Shown one piece after another: positions 49,163-61,087 of a stretch of 64,000 bases of DNA; the stretch's first letter is position 1, and the number at the start of each line of letters is the position of its first letter. A program made the position numbers and the translations under genes. Origin of the DNA: Roseicyclus sp. (GTDB lineage Bacteria; Pseudomonadota; Alphaproteobacteria; Rhodobacterales; Rhodobacteraceae); the NCBI GenBank assembly GCA_018401055.1, contig JAGYLB010000084.1, forward strand, positions 13,728 to 77,727, read 5' to 3'. The notes beneath the pieces were generated by a model that did not search any database, had not been told where the DNA came from, and saw only the letters and a list, made by a program, of their open reading frames with translations.

Positions 49163-49491
49163 TCATGCGCGGCACATGCCCGCGCCAAGTGCCGAGGCAA
49201 GGCAGCTTGGACGTGTCGGGCAGGGGGCACTCAAGGCCCGCATAGGCGGCGGGTAGGATCAAGATCAGCGTGTTCCACTCGGCAGAGGCGATGGCGATTT
49301 CATCGGCGGTGTCGGCGTCAAAGCGCGCCCGGAGCCGCGTGGCGGCGCGGTCGCGGATCACCTCCACATGCCTCAAGGTCAAGCTCGGGGCAGGCGGTCA
49401 GCAGATGCGCGAAGGCCGCGGGCTGGCCCGCGAATTTGCCCGCAAAGACGATGATGTCGCAAGGCAGGTCGTGGCGGGTGTAGCCCGTCAT
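49074..49491 (-). CDS. hypothetical protein, one frameshift
   Basis: The ATG at 49491 overlaps the SDR stop (ATGA). The start reads MTGYTRHDLPCDIIVFAGKFAGQPAAFAHLLTACPELDL. After a shift near 49385 it continues RHVEVIRDRAATRLRARFDADTADEIAIASAEWNTLILILPAAYAGLECPLPD. The end overlaps the P1 peptidase start, and the last 30 residues look like off-frame sequence, so the true stop is probably near 49150. About 110 residues. Family not recognised. Confidence 0.5.
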
Positions 49492-50228
49492 ATGCAGCGC
49501 CCCCCGTCCACCTCCAGCGCCGCTCCGGTGATCATCGAGGCTGCGTCGGAACACAGGAAGGCCGCCGCCTCGCCCATGTCTTGTGGCGTGGAAAAGCGGC
49601 CCAAGGGGATGGTCGACAGGAACTTGGCCCGCATCTCTGGCGTATCCTCGCCCATGAAGCTTGCCAGAAGCGGCGTTTCCCCTGCGACCGGGCACAGTGC
49701 GTTGACACGGACGCCATGGGGCGCGAGTTCGACGGCCATGGTCTTGGTCGCCGTGATCATCCAGCCCTTCGACGCATTGTACCAGTTGAGCCGCGGCCGG
49801 GGCGACAGACCTGCGGTCGAGGCGATGTTGAGGATCGCGCCACAGCCCGCAGCTTTCATCCCCGGAACGATTTCGCGCGCGGTCAGGTAGACGGATTTCG
49901 CGTTGACGGCAAAGACACGGTCGAATTCTTCCTCGGTCACCTCCTCCATCGGTTTGGGCAGATGGGTGATGCCGGCGTTGTTCACCAAGATGTCGATCCG
50001 GCCCCATGCCTCGTGCGCGGCCCCGGCCAACGCAGCGACGGAGGTGCCATCCGCCACATCGACCGTCTGGGCAATGCCGCCGATTTCCGCGGCGATGGCC
50101 TCGGCCGCCGCCCCGTTGATGTCGGCCACCATCACATGCGCCCCCTCGCGGGCGAAGATCCGCGCGATGCCTGCGCCAAAGCCCGAGCCCGCGCCGGTCA
50201 CTATGGCAGTCTTGCCCTCAAGTCTCAT
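49488..50228 (-). CDS. SDR family oxidoreductase
   Basis: 246 residues, intact classical short-chain dehydrogenase. The nucleotide motif is TGAGSGFGAG at residues 11-20, D near the adenine pocket in VMVADINGAA suggests NAD preference, NNAG is in DILVNNAGITHL, and the catalytic Ser-Tyr-Lys are in NIASTAG and WYNASKGW. The end SMITGAALEVDGGRCI is typical. Its substrate in this operon is probably a hydroxy-acyl or alcohol intermediate, which is inference. Start overlaps the thioesterase stop by about ten bases. Confidence 0.92.
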   Translation of the reverse strand: MRLEGKTAIVTGAGSGFGAGIARIFAREGAHVMVADINGAAAEAIAAEIGGIAQTVDVADGTSVAALAGAAHEAWGRIDILVNNAGITHLPKPMEEVTEEEFDRVFAVNAKSVYLTAREIVPGMKAAGCGAILNIASTAGLSPRPRLNWYNASKGWMITATKTMAVELAPHGVRVNALCPVAGETPLLASFMGEDTPEMRAKFLSTIPLGRFSTPQDMGEAAAFLCSDAASMITGAALEVDGGRCI

Positions 50229-50640
50229 CCCTGTCTCCCTCCCTCAAACGGTCCAGCGCTGTCCGCAGGTCTTGAGGCATTGCCAAGGCGCGCCGGGCCT
50301 CAAGGTCGAAATAGACCGAGACATTCTCGGCCTCGAACACGGTGGTCCCATCGCTCAGCCGGATCATCCTGTGTCCGAAGCGGGCGGATTTGGTGCCGAC
50401 ATGCAGCACGCGGCTCTCCATGTTCAACACATCCCCCGCCAGCATCTCGGCGCGGTAGTCGCATTCAAGACGTGCCGCGACGAACGATCGTTGCGTGGCG
50501 GCAACCGCCGCGCGGTCCAGCCCCGCCATGCCTTGCAGTGTGAACATCGCGTCCGAGACGGCATCGACATAGGCCGCGACGTTCATGTGGCCGAGGATGT
50601 CGCAATCGCGGGGGGCGACGGGGCGGCGCAGCGTCTGCAT
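50218..50640 (-). CDS. acyl-CoA thioesterase (4HBT hot-dog fold)
   Basis: 140 residues, intact. RDCDILGHMNVAAYVDAVSDAMF carries the D/HMN motif of the 4-hydroxybenzoyl-CoA thioesterase-like family, followed by LECDYRAEMLAGDVLNMESRVLHVGTKSARFGHRMI. It would hydrolyse a short or medium acyl-CoA. It lies between a membrane protein and the SDR in the same operon. Confidence 0.87.
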   Translation of the reverse strand: MQTLRRPVAPRDCDILGHMNVAAYVDAVSDAMFTLQGMAGLDRAAVAATQRSFVAARLECDYRAEMLAGDVLNMESRVLHVGTKSARFGHRMIRLSDGTTVFEAENVSVYFDLEARRALAMPQDLRTALDRLREGDRDET

Positions 50641-50643
50641 GCC

Positions 50644-51181
50644 TCAAGCCCGCGCCATGTCGATAACGCGGGCGCGCCGCATCGGCCAGAAGGCGAGAAG
50701 TGCACCCAGTGCGCCGCCGAGATAGCTTGCCTCGTGCATGAAGCCTGCGCGCAGGAAATCGGCGCGGTCGATGCCCTCAGGCGGCGTGAGGTAGCCGTCA
50801 AGGATGCCCGTCGCTTCGAGCCGCGATGCCGCCGACAAGGCCCGCAAGCGCCGCGAAGGTGGCCAGCAGCAGGACAAGCCCGATGGCGCCGATGCCAGCG
50901 GCCAGATAGCTGCGCGCATTGGGCACGGTGAAAAGACCGAAGAGGAACGCAGGCAGGCCGACGAGGACACCCATCCACCAGCTAGCCAGCACGCCCACCT
51001 GTGCGGCGCCAAAGCGGGGGCTGGTGCCTTCGGGGATGCCGAATTGGGGGAATTTGAAGCTGAGGAAATAGTCGGGGCCGACGCTGTAGCTCAACTGGTT
51101 GTGCAGCGCGCCGAAGATGGCCGCCGACAGCGCGGCAAGGGCCACGAGCAGGAAGAAGGTGGGGAACTTGCCAAGCGGCAT
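50644..51181 (-). CDS. membrane protein, function unknown, one frameshift
   Basis: About 178 residues with four membrane helices: FPTFFLLVALAALSAAIFGAL, a second at VGVLASWWMGVLVGLPAFLF, a third at GAIGLVLLLATFAALAGLVGG, and one near the end (YLGGALGALLAFWPMRRARV). A frameshift near 50815 is bridged by RLEATGILDGYLTPPEG. A periplasmic or cytoplasmic loop carries SYSVGPDYFLSFKFPQFGI. No family recognised. The stop is three bases before the thioesterase start. Confidence 0.6.
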
Positions 51182-51241
51182 GGTGGCTCCGGTCTGTCAG
51201 GTCGCGGTCAGCCTAACGACGGCGGCGGGGGCGTAAATGGC

Positions 51242-52685
51242 TCAGCCGTGATGGGCGGCGACCGTCTTGAGGGTGGTGAAGGCATAAAGCGCCTCGAACC
51301 CCTTTTCGCGGCCATGGCCCGACAGGCCCGTGCCGCCGAAGGGCAGCTCCACGCCGCCCGCGGCCCCGTAGTTGTTCAGGAACACCTGCCCTGCGCGAAG
51401 CCGCTTGGCCAGCCGCATTTGGCGGCCTCCGTCGCGGGACCAGATGGAGGCGACAAGGCCGTAGGGCGTGCCATTGGCGATGCGGATGGCGTCCTCGTCA
51501 TCCTCGAAGGGCAAGATGATCTGGACCGGGCCGAAGATCTCCTCCTGCGCCAGCGGGTGGTCAGGGGTTGGGCCCGCGATGAGCGCGGGGGCGACGTAGT
51601 GGCCGCCGGGCGGCAGGTCGGGGGCAAGCTGGCCGCGCGCAAGGATATGGGCGGGGTCCGCCATGGCGAGGTAGCGTTCCACGATGCTCTTTTGCCGGGC
51701 CGAGATGAGGGGGCCGGTGCGCAGGTCGGCCATGGCGGGGCCAGTGGTGAGGGTGCCGTAGGCATCGGCCATGCGGTCGCAGACCTCCGCATAAATCGCG
51801 CGTTCCACAAGGATGCGGGACGAGGCCGAACAGGTCTGACCCGCGTTCTGGATGCCTGCGTTGACGAGGAAGGGCAGCGCGGCGTCAAGGTCGGCATCGG
51901 CAAAGACCAGTTGCGGGGATTTGCCGCCCAGTTCCAGCGTGACCGGCACGACGTTTTCGGCGGCTGCCGCTTGCACCCTGCGGCCCGTGGCGACCGAGCC
52001 GGTGAAGGAGATATGGCGGATGCCGGGGTGCGCCGTCAGAGCCGCGCCCGCCTCAGACCCCAGACCGGGGACGACGTTGAGCGCACCCGCAGGCAGCCCC
52101 GCCTGCCGGGCCAGATCGGCGAAGGCAAGCGCGGTCAGGCACGCTTCCTCCGCCGGTTTCAGGATGCAGGCGTTGCCGGTGGCCAGCGCCGCCCCGACAG
52201 ATCGCCCGATGATCTGCATCGGGTAGTTCCACGGCACGATATGGCCGGTAACGCCGTGCGGCTCGCGCAGGGTGTAGACGGTAAATCCTGGCTGGAATGG
52301 GATCGTCTCGCCCATCAGCTTGTCGGCGGCACCGGCGTAGAATTCGCAGTAGCGGGCGAGTGCGATGACGTCGGCTCTCGCCTGTGTCAGGGGTTTGCCG
52401 ACGTCGGTCGCCTCCATCACCGCCAATGGGTCGATATGGTCGAGCACCAACTGGCCTAGCCGGGCAAGGATGCGGCCGCGCTGATACGCTCAAGCATGGC
52501 CCCCAGTCGCCCGCCAGTGCGGCCTCGGCAGCGGTGACGGCGGCGTCGATGTCGGCGGCCGTCCCACGGGCGATGCGCCGCCACCTCCAACCCCGTCGAG
52601 GGGTCGATCACGGGCAGGGTTTCGCCCATTGCGCAGGGGCGCCAAGCACCACCGATGAAAACAAGCGAGGGGTCGAACCAAGGCG

Positions 52686-52689
<4 letters not shown>
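51242..52689 (-). CDS. aldehyde dehydrogenase family protein, three frameshifts
   Basis: NAD(P)-dependent oxidation of an aldehyde to the acid. About 480 residues. The substrate-binding and cofactor motifs are intact: VPWNYPMQIIGRSVGAALATGNACILKPAEEA, FTGSVATGRRV, general base in LELGGKSPQLVFADAD, and the catalytic cysteine in NAGQTCSASSRILVE. The N-terminal 80 residues are shifted near 52595, 52500 and 52455. The end VELPFGGTGLSGHGREKGFEAL is typical of betaine- or amino-aldehyde dehydrogenase relatives. Its start overlaps the ABC ATPase stop by four bases, so it probably acts on a product of the imported substrate. Confidence 0.9.
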
Positions 52690-54259
<1,570 letters not shown>

Positions 54260-54263
<4 letters not shown>

Positions 54264-55083
54264 CCGCGCCCCGCCTCAGCCTTGGGTCAAGCGCGTCGCG
54301 CAACCCGTCGCCCATCAGGTTCAGACCCAGAACCGTCAGCACGATGGCAAGCCCGGGCAGGACCGCGAGCATCGGGTGGGTGTAGATCATGGTCTGCGCC
54401 TCGGCCAGCATCCGGCCCCAGCTGGGCACGGGCGGCTGCGCGCCGAGGCCGACATAGGACAACGCCGCCTCGGCGAGGATGCCGAGGGAAAACTGGATCG
54501 TGGCCTGTACGATCAGCAGGTTCAGGATGTTGGGCAGGATGTGTTCGGCGCTGATCCTGAGCCTGCCCTTTCCCGCCGTGCGGGCGGCAAGGATATAATC
54601 GAGTGTCCAGAGCGGCAAGGCCGCGCCGCGCGCCACGCGGGCAAAGACGGGGATGTTGAAGATCCCGATGGCAAGGATCGCATTGGTGGCCGACGGCCCG
54701 TAGCGCGCGGTGATCAGGATGGCGATGACGAGGCTCGGGAAGGCAAATATGAGGTCATTGCCGCGCATGATGACCTCGTCAAGCAGGCTGCCCCGATTGG
54801 CGGCGGCGGCAAGGCCCAGCGGCACGCCCAAGGCGATCCCGATGCCAACCGCGATCAGCGCCACCGCGATGGAGGTTTGCGCGCCCACCATCAGCATAGA
54901 CAGCATGTCCCGGCCCAATTGGTCGGTCCCCAGCCAATGCGTGGCCGAGGGCTGTTGCAGGCGCGTGGCGATGGAGACGCCGGTGACGTCATGGGGCACA
55001 AAGACAAGCGAGACGAGTCCTGCAATGACAAACACGCCCGACAGCGCCGCTCCGATCCAAAGGGCAAGAGGCAGGCGGTTCAT
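54260..55083 (-). CDS. dipeptide-type ABC transporter permease (DppC-like)
   Basis: About 274 residues. The N-terminal helix NRLPLALWIGAALSGVFVIAGLVSLV is followed by HWLGTDQLGRDMLSMLMVGAQTSIAV and the cytoplasmic EAA loop around YILAARTAGKGRLRISAEHILPNILN. The end NLMGDGLRDALDPRLRR is family-typical; the stop itself is lost by one indel and probably overlaps the ATPase start, so the end coordinate is inferred. Six membrane helices. Start overlaps the DppB stop. Confidence 0.88.
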
Positions 55084-56021
55084 CTGCGCCTCAGCCTCGG
55101 GTCGACCAGCGCATAGGCCAGATCGACCAGAAAGGTCACAAGGATTACTGCAAAAACCAGCAGCATGGTCACGGATTCCACCACGATCAGGTCGCGCTGG
55201 GTGATGCCCTGAAAGATCAGCCGCCCAAGACCGGGCAGGAAGAACACGTTTTCGATGATGATCGCGCCCGCGATGAGAAAGGAAAACTGCAGCCCGATAA
55301 TCGTCAAGACCGGGATCAGCGCGTTCCTGAGCGCATGGTGGCGGATGGCTTGCCCGCGCGTGAGACCCTTGGCCCGCGCAGTGCGGATGTAGTCTTGATC
55401 GAGCGTATCGATCAGCGCCGAGCGCATGACGCGCGCGAGGATCGAGGCCTGCGGCAAAGCAAGTGCGACGGCTGGCAGGGTCAGCGCCTTGATCGCGGCC
55501 ATGGGGTCCGACCAGCCCGGAAAGCCGCCCGCCGAGAACCAGCGCAGCGTCACGGCGAACAAGAGCACCAGCAGCATGGCGAACCAGAAATTCGGGATGG
55601 CGATGCCCAGCTGCGTCGCCCCCATGATGCCATGATCGGCCCATGTGCCGCGCCGGGAGGCTGCGATGATGCCGATCGGAAAGGCGATCAGCGTCGACAG
55701 CGTCAGCGCATAGATCGCCAGGGGCAGCGATACCCCGATCCGGTCAAGGACCAGATCCGCCACAGGCACGCGATAGGTGTAGGAGGTCCCGAAGTCGCCT
55801 GACAGCATGCCGCCGACCCAAGCCAGATAGCGCTCGACCGGCGACCCTTCCAGCCCCAGTTGCGCGCGCAGCGCCGCGAGGTTTTCCTCGGTCGCATTCA
55901 GGCCCATCATGTAGCTGGCGGGATCGCCCGGAATCACCTCGATCAAGGCGAAGATCACCACGCTCGCCACGATCAGGCTGAGCCCGAGGGACAAGGCGCG
56001 GGTGATGAGGTAACGGGCCAT
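55080..56021 (-). CDS. dipeptide-type ABC transporter permease (DppB-like)
   Basis: 313 residues, intact. The first helix LITRALSLGLSLIVASVVIFALIEVIPGDPASYMMG holds the DppB signature PGDPA. The EAA loop is DYIRTARAKGLTRGQAIRHHALRNALIPVL, and helices include FLIAGAIIIENVFFLPGLGRL. First gene of the leftward operon; its binding protein is missing from this position, which the divergent mutase gene occupies. Confidence 0.93.
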   Translation of the reverse strand: MARYLITRALSLGLSLIVASVVIFALIEVIPGDPASYMMGLNATEENLAALRAQLGLEGSPVERYLAWVGGMLSGDFGTSYTYRVPVADLVLDRIGVSLPLAIYALTLSTLIAFPIGIIAASRRGTWADHGIMGATQLGIAIPNFWFAMLLVLLFAVTLRWFSAGGFPGWSDPMAAIKALTLPAVALALPQASILARVMRSALIDTLDQDYIRTARAKGLTRGQAIRHHALRNALIPVLTIIGLQFSFLIAGAIIIENVFFLPGLGRLIFQGITQRDLIVVESVTMLLVFAVILVTFLVDLAYALVDPRLRRR

Positions 56022-56181
56022 GGCCGGCACGCTACTGTGCCGCGTGGCCTTGAGCCAGAGGGCAGTTGTGTGCCCACAAGGGTGCTTCTGCCGCATTGCG
56101 GCGAATTGACAGGGTCATATTATTGTCCATATACAGCCCAAGACGAAATCTTATTGCCGATCCGATGACAGGAGTCTGCCC

Positions 56182-58149
56182 ATGACCGCCCCGACGCGCG
56201 ACCAACCCTGGCTCATCCGCACCTATGCCGGGCATTCCACGGCCAAGGCGTCGAACGCGCTGTATCGCGGCAATCTTGCCAAAGGGCAAACGGGGCTGTC
56301 GGTCGCCTTCGACCTGCCGACCCAGACGGGCTATGACAGCGACCATGTGCTGGCGCGCGGCGAGGTCGGCAAGGTCGGCGTACCCATCTGCCATCTGGGC
56401 GACATGCGTATGTTGTTCGACCAGATCCCGCTCGATCAGATGAACACCTCCATGACGATCAACGCGACCGCGCCTTGGTTGCTTGCGCTTTATATAGCCG
56501 TCGCCGAGGAGCAGGGTGCCGATGTCCGTCAATTGCAGGGCACGGTACAGAATGATCTGATCAAGGAATACCTCAGCCGGGGCACCTATATCAGCCCGCC
56601 CAAGCCCAGTCTGGCGATGATCGCGGATGTGGCGGAATACTGCTATACCAATGTGCCGAAATGGAACCCGATGAACGTGTGTTCCTATCACCTGCAAGAG
56701 GCAGGCGCGACGCCCGAGCAGGAACTAGCCTTTGCCTTGGCGACTGCCATCGCGGTGCTGGATGAATTGCGCCCGCGCGTGCCGGCCGAGGATTTTCCGG
56801 TTCTGGTGGGGCGGATTTCGTTTTTCGTGAATGCCGGCATCCGGTTCGTCACCGAGATGTGCAAGATGCGCGCCTTCGTCGATCTGTGGGACGAGATCTG
56901 CGAAGAACGCTATGGCGTGACGGAGGAGAAATATCGCCGGTTCCGTTACGGGGTGCAGGTCAATTCGCTGGGCCTGACCGAACAGCAGCCCGAAAACAAC
57001 GTCTACCGCATCTTGATCGAGATGCTGGCGGTGACGCTGTCGAAAAAAGCGCGCGCCCGCGCGGTGCAATTGCCCGCTTGGAACGAGGCGCTGGGCCTGC
57101 CGCGCCCGTGGGATCAGCAATGGTCGATGCGGATGCAGCAGATCATGGCTTTTGAGACCGACCTTCTGGAATTCGACGACCTGTTCGACGGCAATCCGGC
57201 GGTCGATGCCAAGGTCGCAGAATTGAAGGATGGCGCGCGGGCGGAACTGGCCAATCTCGATGCGATGGGAGGCGCCATCGCCGCCATCGATTACATGAAG
57301 GCGCGGCTTGTCGAATCCAACGCCGACCGGGTCAACCGGATCGAGCGGGGCGAAACCGTGGTGGTCGGCGTGAACAAGTACACCGCCAGCGAACCCTCGC
57401 CCCTGATGGGTGAGGATGGCGGGATCATGGTGGTCGATCCGGCGGTTGAGCAAGACCAGATCGACCGGCTGCAGGCTTGGCGCGCCGGGCGCGATGCAGG
57501 GCTTGTGCGCGCGGCGCTGGCCGATCTGCGCGCGGCGGCGGCCGAGGGGCGCAACGTGATGCCCGCCTCCATCGCAGCGGCGCGCGCGGGCGTGACGACG
57601 GGCGAATGGGCGGGCGTGATGCGGGCGGTCCACGGCGAATACCGGGGGCCGACGGGCGTGTCCAAGGCGATGTCGAACAAGACCGAGGGGCTGGAGGATA
57701 TCCGCGATGCCGTCGATGCGGTCAGCGACCGGCTGGGGCGGCGGTTGAAATTCCTTGTCGGCAAGCCGGGTCTGGATGGCCATTCCAATGGCGCCGAGCA
57801 GATCGCATTCCGCGCCCGCGATTGCGGCATGGATATCGCCTATGAGGGTATCCGTCTGACCCCCGAAGAGATCGTGGCCGCGGCCCGCGCCGAGGAGGCC
57901 CATGTGATCGGCCTCTCGATCCTGTCGGGCAGCCATGTTCCGCTGATCGAAGAGGTGATGCGCCGCCTGCGAGATGCGGGGCTGGATCATGTGCCCGTGA
58001 TGGTCGGCGGCATCATTCCCGATGAAGATGCAGTGAAGCTGAAATCCTTTGGAGTTGCACGGGTTTATACGCCCAAGGATTTCGAATTGAACCGGATCAT
58101 GATGGACATCGTGATGTTGGTCGATCCGCAGGAAATTGCGGCGGAATAA
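56182..58149 (+). CDS. ecm: (2R)-ethylmalonyl-CoA mutase
   Basis: A coenzyme B12-dependent mutase converting (2R)-ethylmalonyl-CoA to (2S)-methylsuccinyl-CoA, a key step of the ethylmalonyl-CoA pathway for acetyl-CoA assimilation. 655 residues, intact, the length of the Rhodobacter enzyme. The substrate barrel has LPTQTGYDSDHVLARGEVGKVG and MNTSMTINATAPWLLALY. The C-terminal B12 domain has DGHSNG with the cobalt ligand H534, and GLSILSGSHVPLIEEVM. The sequence pattern is that of Ecm rather than methylmalonyl-CoA mutase. An AGGAG ribosome site decides the start at 56182. Divergent from the peptide transporter operon. Confidence 0.92.
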   Translation: MTAPTRDQPWLIRTYAGHSTAKASNALYRGNLAKGQTGLSVAFDLPTQTGYDSDHVLARGEVGKVGVPICHLGDMRMLFDQIPLDQMNTSMTINATAPWLLALYIAVAEEQGADVRQLQGTVQNDLIKEYLSRGTYISPPKPSLAMIADVAEYCYTNVPKWNPMNVCSYHLQEAGATPEQELAFALATAIAVLDELRPRVPAEDFPVLVGRISFFVNAGIRFVTEMCKMRAFVDLWDEICEERYGVTEEKYRRFRYGVQVNSLGLTEQQPENNVYRILIEMLAVTLSKKARARAVQLPAWNEALGLPRPWDQQWSMRMQQIMAFETDLLEFDDLFDGNPAVDAKVAELKDGARAELANLDAMGGAIAAIDYMKARLVESNADRVNRIERGETVVVGVNKYTASEPSPLMGEDGGIMVVDPAVEQDQIDRLQAWRAGRDAGLVRAALADLRAAAAEGRNVMPASIAAARAGVTTGEWAGVMRAVHGEYRGPTGVSKAMSNKTEGLEDIRDAVDAVSDRLGRRLKFLVGKPGLDGHSNGAEQIAFRARDCGMDIAYEGIRLTPEEIVAAARAEEAHVIGLSILSGSHVPLIEEVMRRLRDAGLDHVPVMVGGIIPDEDAVKLKSFGVARVYTPKDFELNRIMMDIVMLVDPQEIAAE

Positions 58150-58253
58150 GGCCGGTTTCTGCTTGTTGGAACGGGCCTGCAGCAAATCCTCTTGCATTTG
58201 AATGGGTGCTCAGGCATCACATCGCTGCTTTTATGCAACAAGGAACATGCGAA

Positions 58254-58571
58254 ATGGCTAAAGCCATCGAAAAGATGAGTCTCGAAGAACTGCACGCCTA
58301 CCAAAAAGAAGTGGAGGCCGCGATCAAGGGCTACGAGAAAAAGCGCAGGGCCGATGCCTTGGCGGCTGTCCGTGAGACCGCGAAACAGCACGGGTTTTCG
58401 CTGGAGGAATTGACCGGCGGCAAGGCCCCCGGCAAGGCCGTGACCAAGGGCATGGCGAAATATGCCAATCCCGCCGATCCGACCCAAACCTGGACCGGTC
58501 GCGGTCGTCAGCCCGCTTGGGTCAAGGATGCGCTGGCGGCGGGCAAGCCGCTGTCGTCCATGGCCATCTGA
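58254..58571 (+). CDS. H-NS family DNA-binding protein (HvrA/MvaT-like)
   Basis: 105 residues. The N-terminal coiled coil [35 protein letters not shown] oligomerises. The C-terminal DNA-binding motif is [20 protein letters not shown], the AT-hook-like H-NS core. In Rhodobacter HvrA is a trans-acting regulator of photosynthesis and nitrogen genes; here only the general nucleoid role can be inferred. A good AAGGAAC ribosome site fixes the start. Intact; deoD follows at four bases. Confidence 0.9.
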   Translation: MAKAIEKMSLEELHAYQKEVEAAIKGYEKKRRADALAAVRETAKQHGFSLEELTGGKAPGKAVTKGMAKYANPADPTQTWTGRGRQPAWVKDALAAGKPLSSMAI

Positions 58572-58575
58572 GGTC

Positions 58576-59280
58576 GTGACGGTCCATATAGGGGCCAAAC
58601 AGGGGGAGATCGCGGACACTGTTTTGATGCCCGGCGATCCCCTCCGCGCCAAATGGGCGGCCGAGACATTTCTGGAAAACCCCGTTTGCATAAACGAGGT
58701 TCGTGGGATGTTAGGCTTTACCGGAATTTGGCGGGGCAATCGTGTCACCATTCACGGCTCCGGCATGGGCATGCCCAGCCTGTCGATCTATGCCAATGAA
58801 TTGATCCGCGACTATGGTGCGAAAACGCTGATCCGCATCGGATCAGCAGGTGCGATGCAGCAGGCCGTAAACCTGCGCGACATAGTCTTGGCGATGACGG
58901 CCTCCGCCTTGTCTACGCCCTCGCGCGGGATATTTCGGGAGTTGAATTTCGCGCCCTGTGCCGATTTCGGCCTGCTCACGGCGGCCCATGTGGCGGCGGC
59001 GGGGAAAGACATACCCACCCATGTGGGCGGCATCTATTCGTCCGATGTGTTCTACGACGAACGGCCCGATCTGAACGAACAGATGATGCGGCATGGGGTT
59101 CTGGCCGTCGAGATGGAGGCGGCAGAGCTATACATCCTTGCTGCGCGCTACGGGATCCGCGCGTTGGCGGTTCTGACGATTTCCGATCACTTGCTGACGC
59201 ATGAGGCGCTGCCCTCATCCGACCGGCAGTCGAGCTTCCGTGACATGGTCGAGATCGCGCTGGAAGCGGCCTTCGCCTGA
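58576..59280 (+). CDS. deoD: purine nucleoside phosphorylase (DeoD type)
   Basis: 234 residues from a GTG start. Hexameric PNP family: [44 protein letters not shown] and [30 protein letters not shown]. It cleaves (deoxy)nucleosides with phosphate to free purine and ribose-1-phosphate. Four bases after the H-NS stop. It pairs functionally with the punA and nucleoside ABC genes on the opposite strand just downstream. Intact. Confidence 0.93.
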   Translation: MTVHIGAKQGEIADTVLMPGDPLRAKWAAETFLENPVCINEVRGMLGFTGIWRGNRVTIHGSGMGMPSLSIYANELIRDYGAKTLIRIGSAGAMQQAVNLRDIVLAMTASALSTPSRGIFRELNFAPCADFGLLTAAHVAAAGKDIPTHVGGIYSSDVFYDERPDLNEQMMRHGVLAVEMEAAELYILAARYGIRALAVLTISDHLLTHEALPSSDRQSSFRDMVEIALEAAFA

Positions 59281-59314
59281 GGGCGGGGCCGGAAAACCCT
59301 GTATTTCCTGTGCC

Positions 59315-60114
59315 TTAGCCCCGCAGCATGCGCCGCAAGATGCGCTCCAGCTTGGCCGCCCCCAGCGGCGCCATGGCCTTGGTATGCTCATGGCTGATCT
59401 GCTCATCCGACAGGCCAGCCGCCTTGTTGGTTATCGTGGATATCGCCGCCACCTTGAGGCCAAGGAACCGCGCGAGGATAACCTCGGGCACGGTCGACAT
59501 GCCCACAGCATCGGCCCCCAGGGTCCGGATCGCACGGATTTCGGCGGGCGTCTCGAAGGAGGGGCCGGAATACCAGGCATAGACCCCTTCCGTCAGGGGG
59601 ATGTCCTCGGCCGATGCGGCGGCTTTCAGCGCGGCGCGCAACTCGGGGTCATGCGCCTGCGTCATCGGCACGAAACGGGCATCGGTCGGCTCCCCGATCA
59701 GCGGGTTGAGCCCCGAGAAGTTGATGTGGTCCGACAACAGCATCAGATCGCCGGGGTTCAGATCAGGTGCATCGACCCCGCCGCATTGGTCAAGATCAGC
59801 CGCTCGCCTCCCAGTGCCTTCAGCACCTCAAGCGGCAGGCGCATGGCATCACCCCGCCCGCTCTCGTAGTAATGCGCGCGCCCGCCGAAGATGGCGACGC
59901 GGGTGCCTTCCAGATCGCCGATGACGAGCTTGGGGTTGTGGCCCGACACGCCCGCATGCGGAAAGCCCGGCAGGTCGGCATAGTCGATCGCCACGCCGTC
60001 GACCTGATCGGCGATATGGCCAAGCCCTGATCCCAGCACCATGCCATAGGCGGGTGGTTCGGCGCCCGCGCGAGCGCGGATCAGGGTGGCGAGGTCTTCA
60101 GCGTTCCTTGACAT
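59315..60114 (-). CDS. punA: purine nucleoside phosphorylase (PunA/trimeric type), one frameshift
   Basis: The trimeric PNP family, unrelated in fold position to DeoD. About 266 residues from MSRNAEDLATLIRARAG. GMVLGSGLGHIADQVDGV is the phosphate-binding loop, GRAHYYE and LTNAAGSM follow, and after a break near 59757 the sequence continues with DHINFSGLNPLIGE, YAWYSGPSFETPAEIRAIRTLGADAVGMSTVPE. The purine-contact residues around VPEV and SNKAAG-type ITNKAAGLS are present. Both PNP types in one locus allow 6-oxo and 6-amino purines to be handled. Start overlaps the end of the permease gene. Confidence 0.9.
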
Positions 60115-61079
60115 AGGGCTCCCCCCCGGCGCGCGGCGGAATGGCCTTGCCCACAAGGCCCGCCAGCACGATGACCACAAGAATGTAGGGCAGGGCCTGC
60201 ATGAATTGCACCGGCACGATGATCTCGCCCAACTGGATGTTCTGGAACCGGTTGCCGACCGCGTCGAAGAAGCCGAACAGCAGGCAGGCCGACAGCGCAT
60301 ACCACGGCCGCCATTTGGCAAAGATCAGCGCGGCCAGCGCGATGAAGCCGCGCCCCGCGCTCATGTCCTTGACGAAGCCCGCGTTCAGCGCGGTGGCCAG
60401 ATATGCCCCGGCTATGCCGCACAAGACGCCTGCGATCAGCACGGCGGCAAAGCGCAGCCCCACCACCGACACGCCCGCGGTGTCGACGGCCGCCGGGTTC
60501 TCGCCCACGGCACGCAGCCGCAGGCCAGAAGCGCGTGCGGTAAAGCACCCACCATGTCAGCGGCACGATGGCGAGCGCCACATAGACGATGATCGAATGG
60601 CCCGAGATCAGTTCCGAATAGATCTGCCCCAGCGGCCCTTGCTGGGCGATGTCGCGGATGCGGCTTGCCGCTCCCGGCAGCACGATGTGCTCGAACCGCG
60701 CGTCGCCCACCAGTTGACGGCGTGCGCCCGCCTTGCTGGAACCACGTCTGGGCGATCACCACGGTCAGACCGGCGGCCAGAAAGTTGATCGCCACGCCCG
60801 AGATGAGTCTGGTTGCCGCGGAAGGTGATGGAGGCGACGCCATGCGAACGCGCCAGCGACCATCGACGCCGCGATGCCGGCCATGAGGCCGATCCAGACC
60901 GAACCGGAGGTGAAGGCGACCGCAGCCGAAAAAAACGCAGACGCCAGGATCTTGCCCTCGAGCCCGATGTCGAAGACGCCTGCGCGTTCGGAATAAAGAC
61001 CTGCAAGGCAGGCCAGCAGCAACGGCGTGGCAAGGCGGACAGTGCTGTCCAGGATCTGCAGGATGGTCAGCGAATCCAT
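60098..61079 (-). CDS. nucleoside ABC transporter permease (NupQ-like), frameshifted
   Basis: Inner-membrane permease of a BMP/Nup-type nucleoside importer. About 320 residues after correction. The start MDSLTILQILDSTVRLATPLLLACLAGLYSERAGVFDIGLEGKIL is typical. The middle is fragmented: breaks near 60830, 60750, 60720 and 60535 separate INFLAAGLTVVIAQTWF, QLVGDARFEHIVLP-like and HSIIVYVALAIVPLTWWVLYRTRF, then RLRAVGENPAAVDTAGVSVV. The last third, with helices ILIAGVLCGIAGAYLATALN and ALPYILVVIVLAGLVGKAIPPRA, is continuous. It overlaps punA. Confidence 0.85.
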
Positions 61080-61087
61080 GTCAGTGC

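Noticed and set aside
56725..58197. A 490-codon minus-strand frame opposite the mutase gene
   Set aside because: Shadow of ethylmalonyl-CoA mutase, which is intact on the plus strand.
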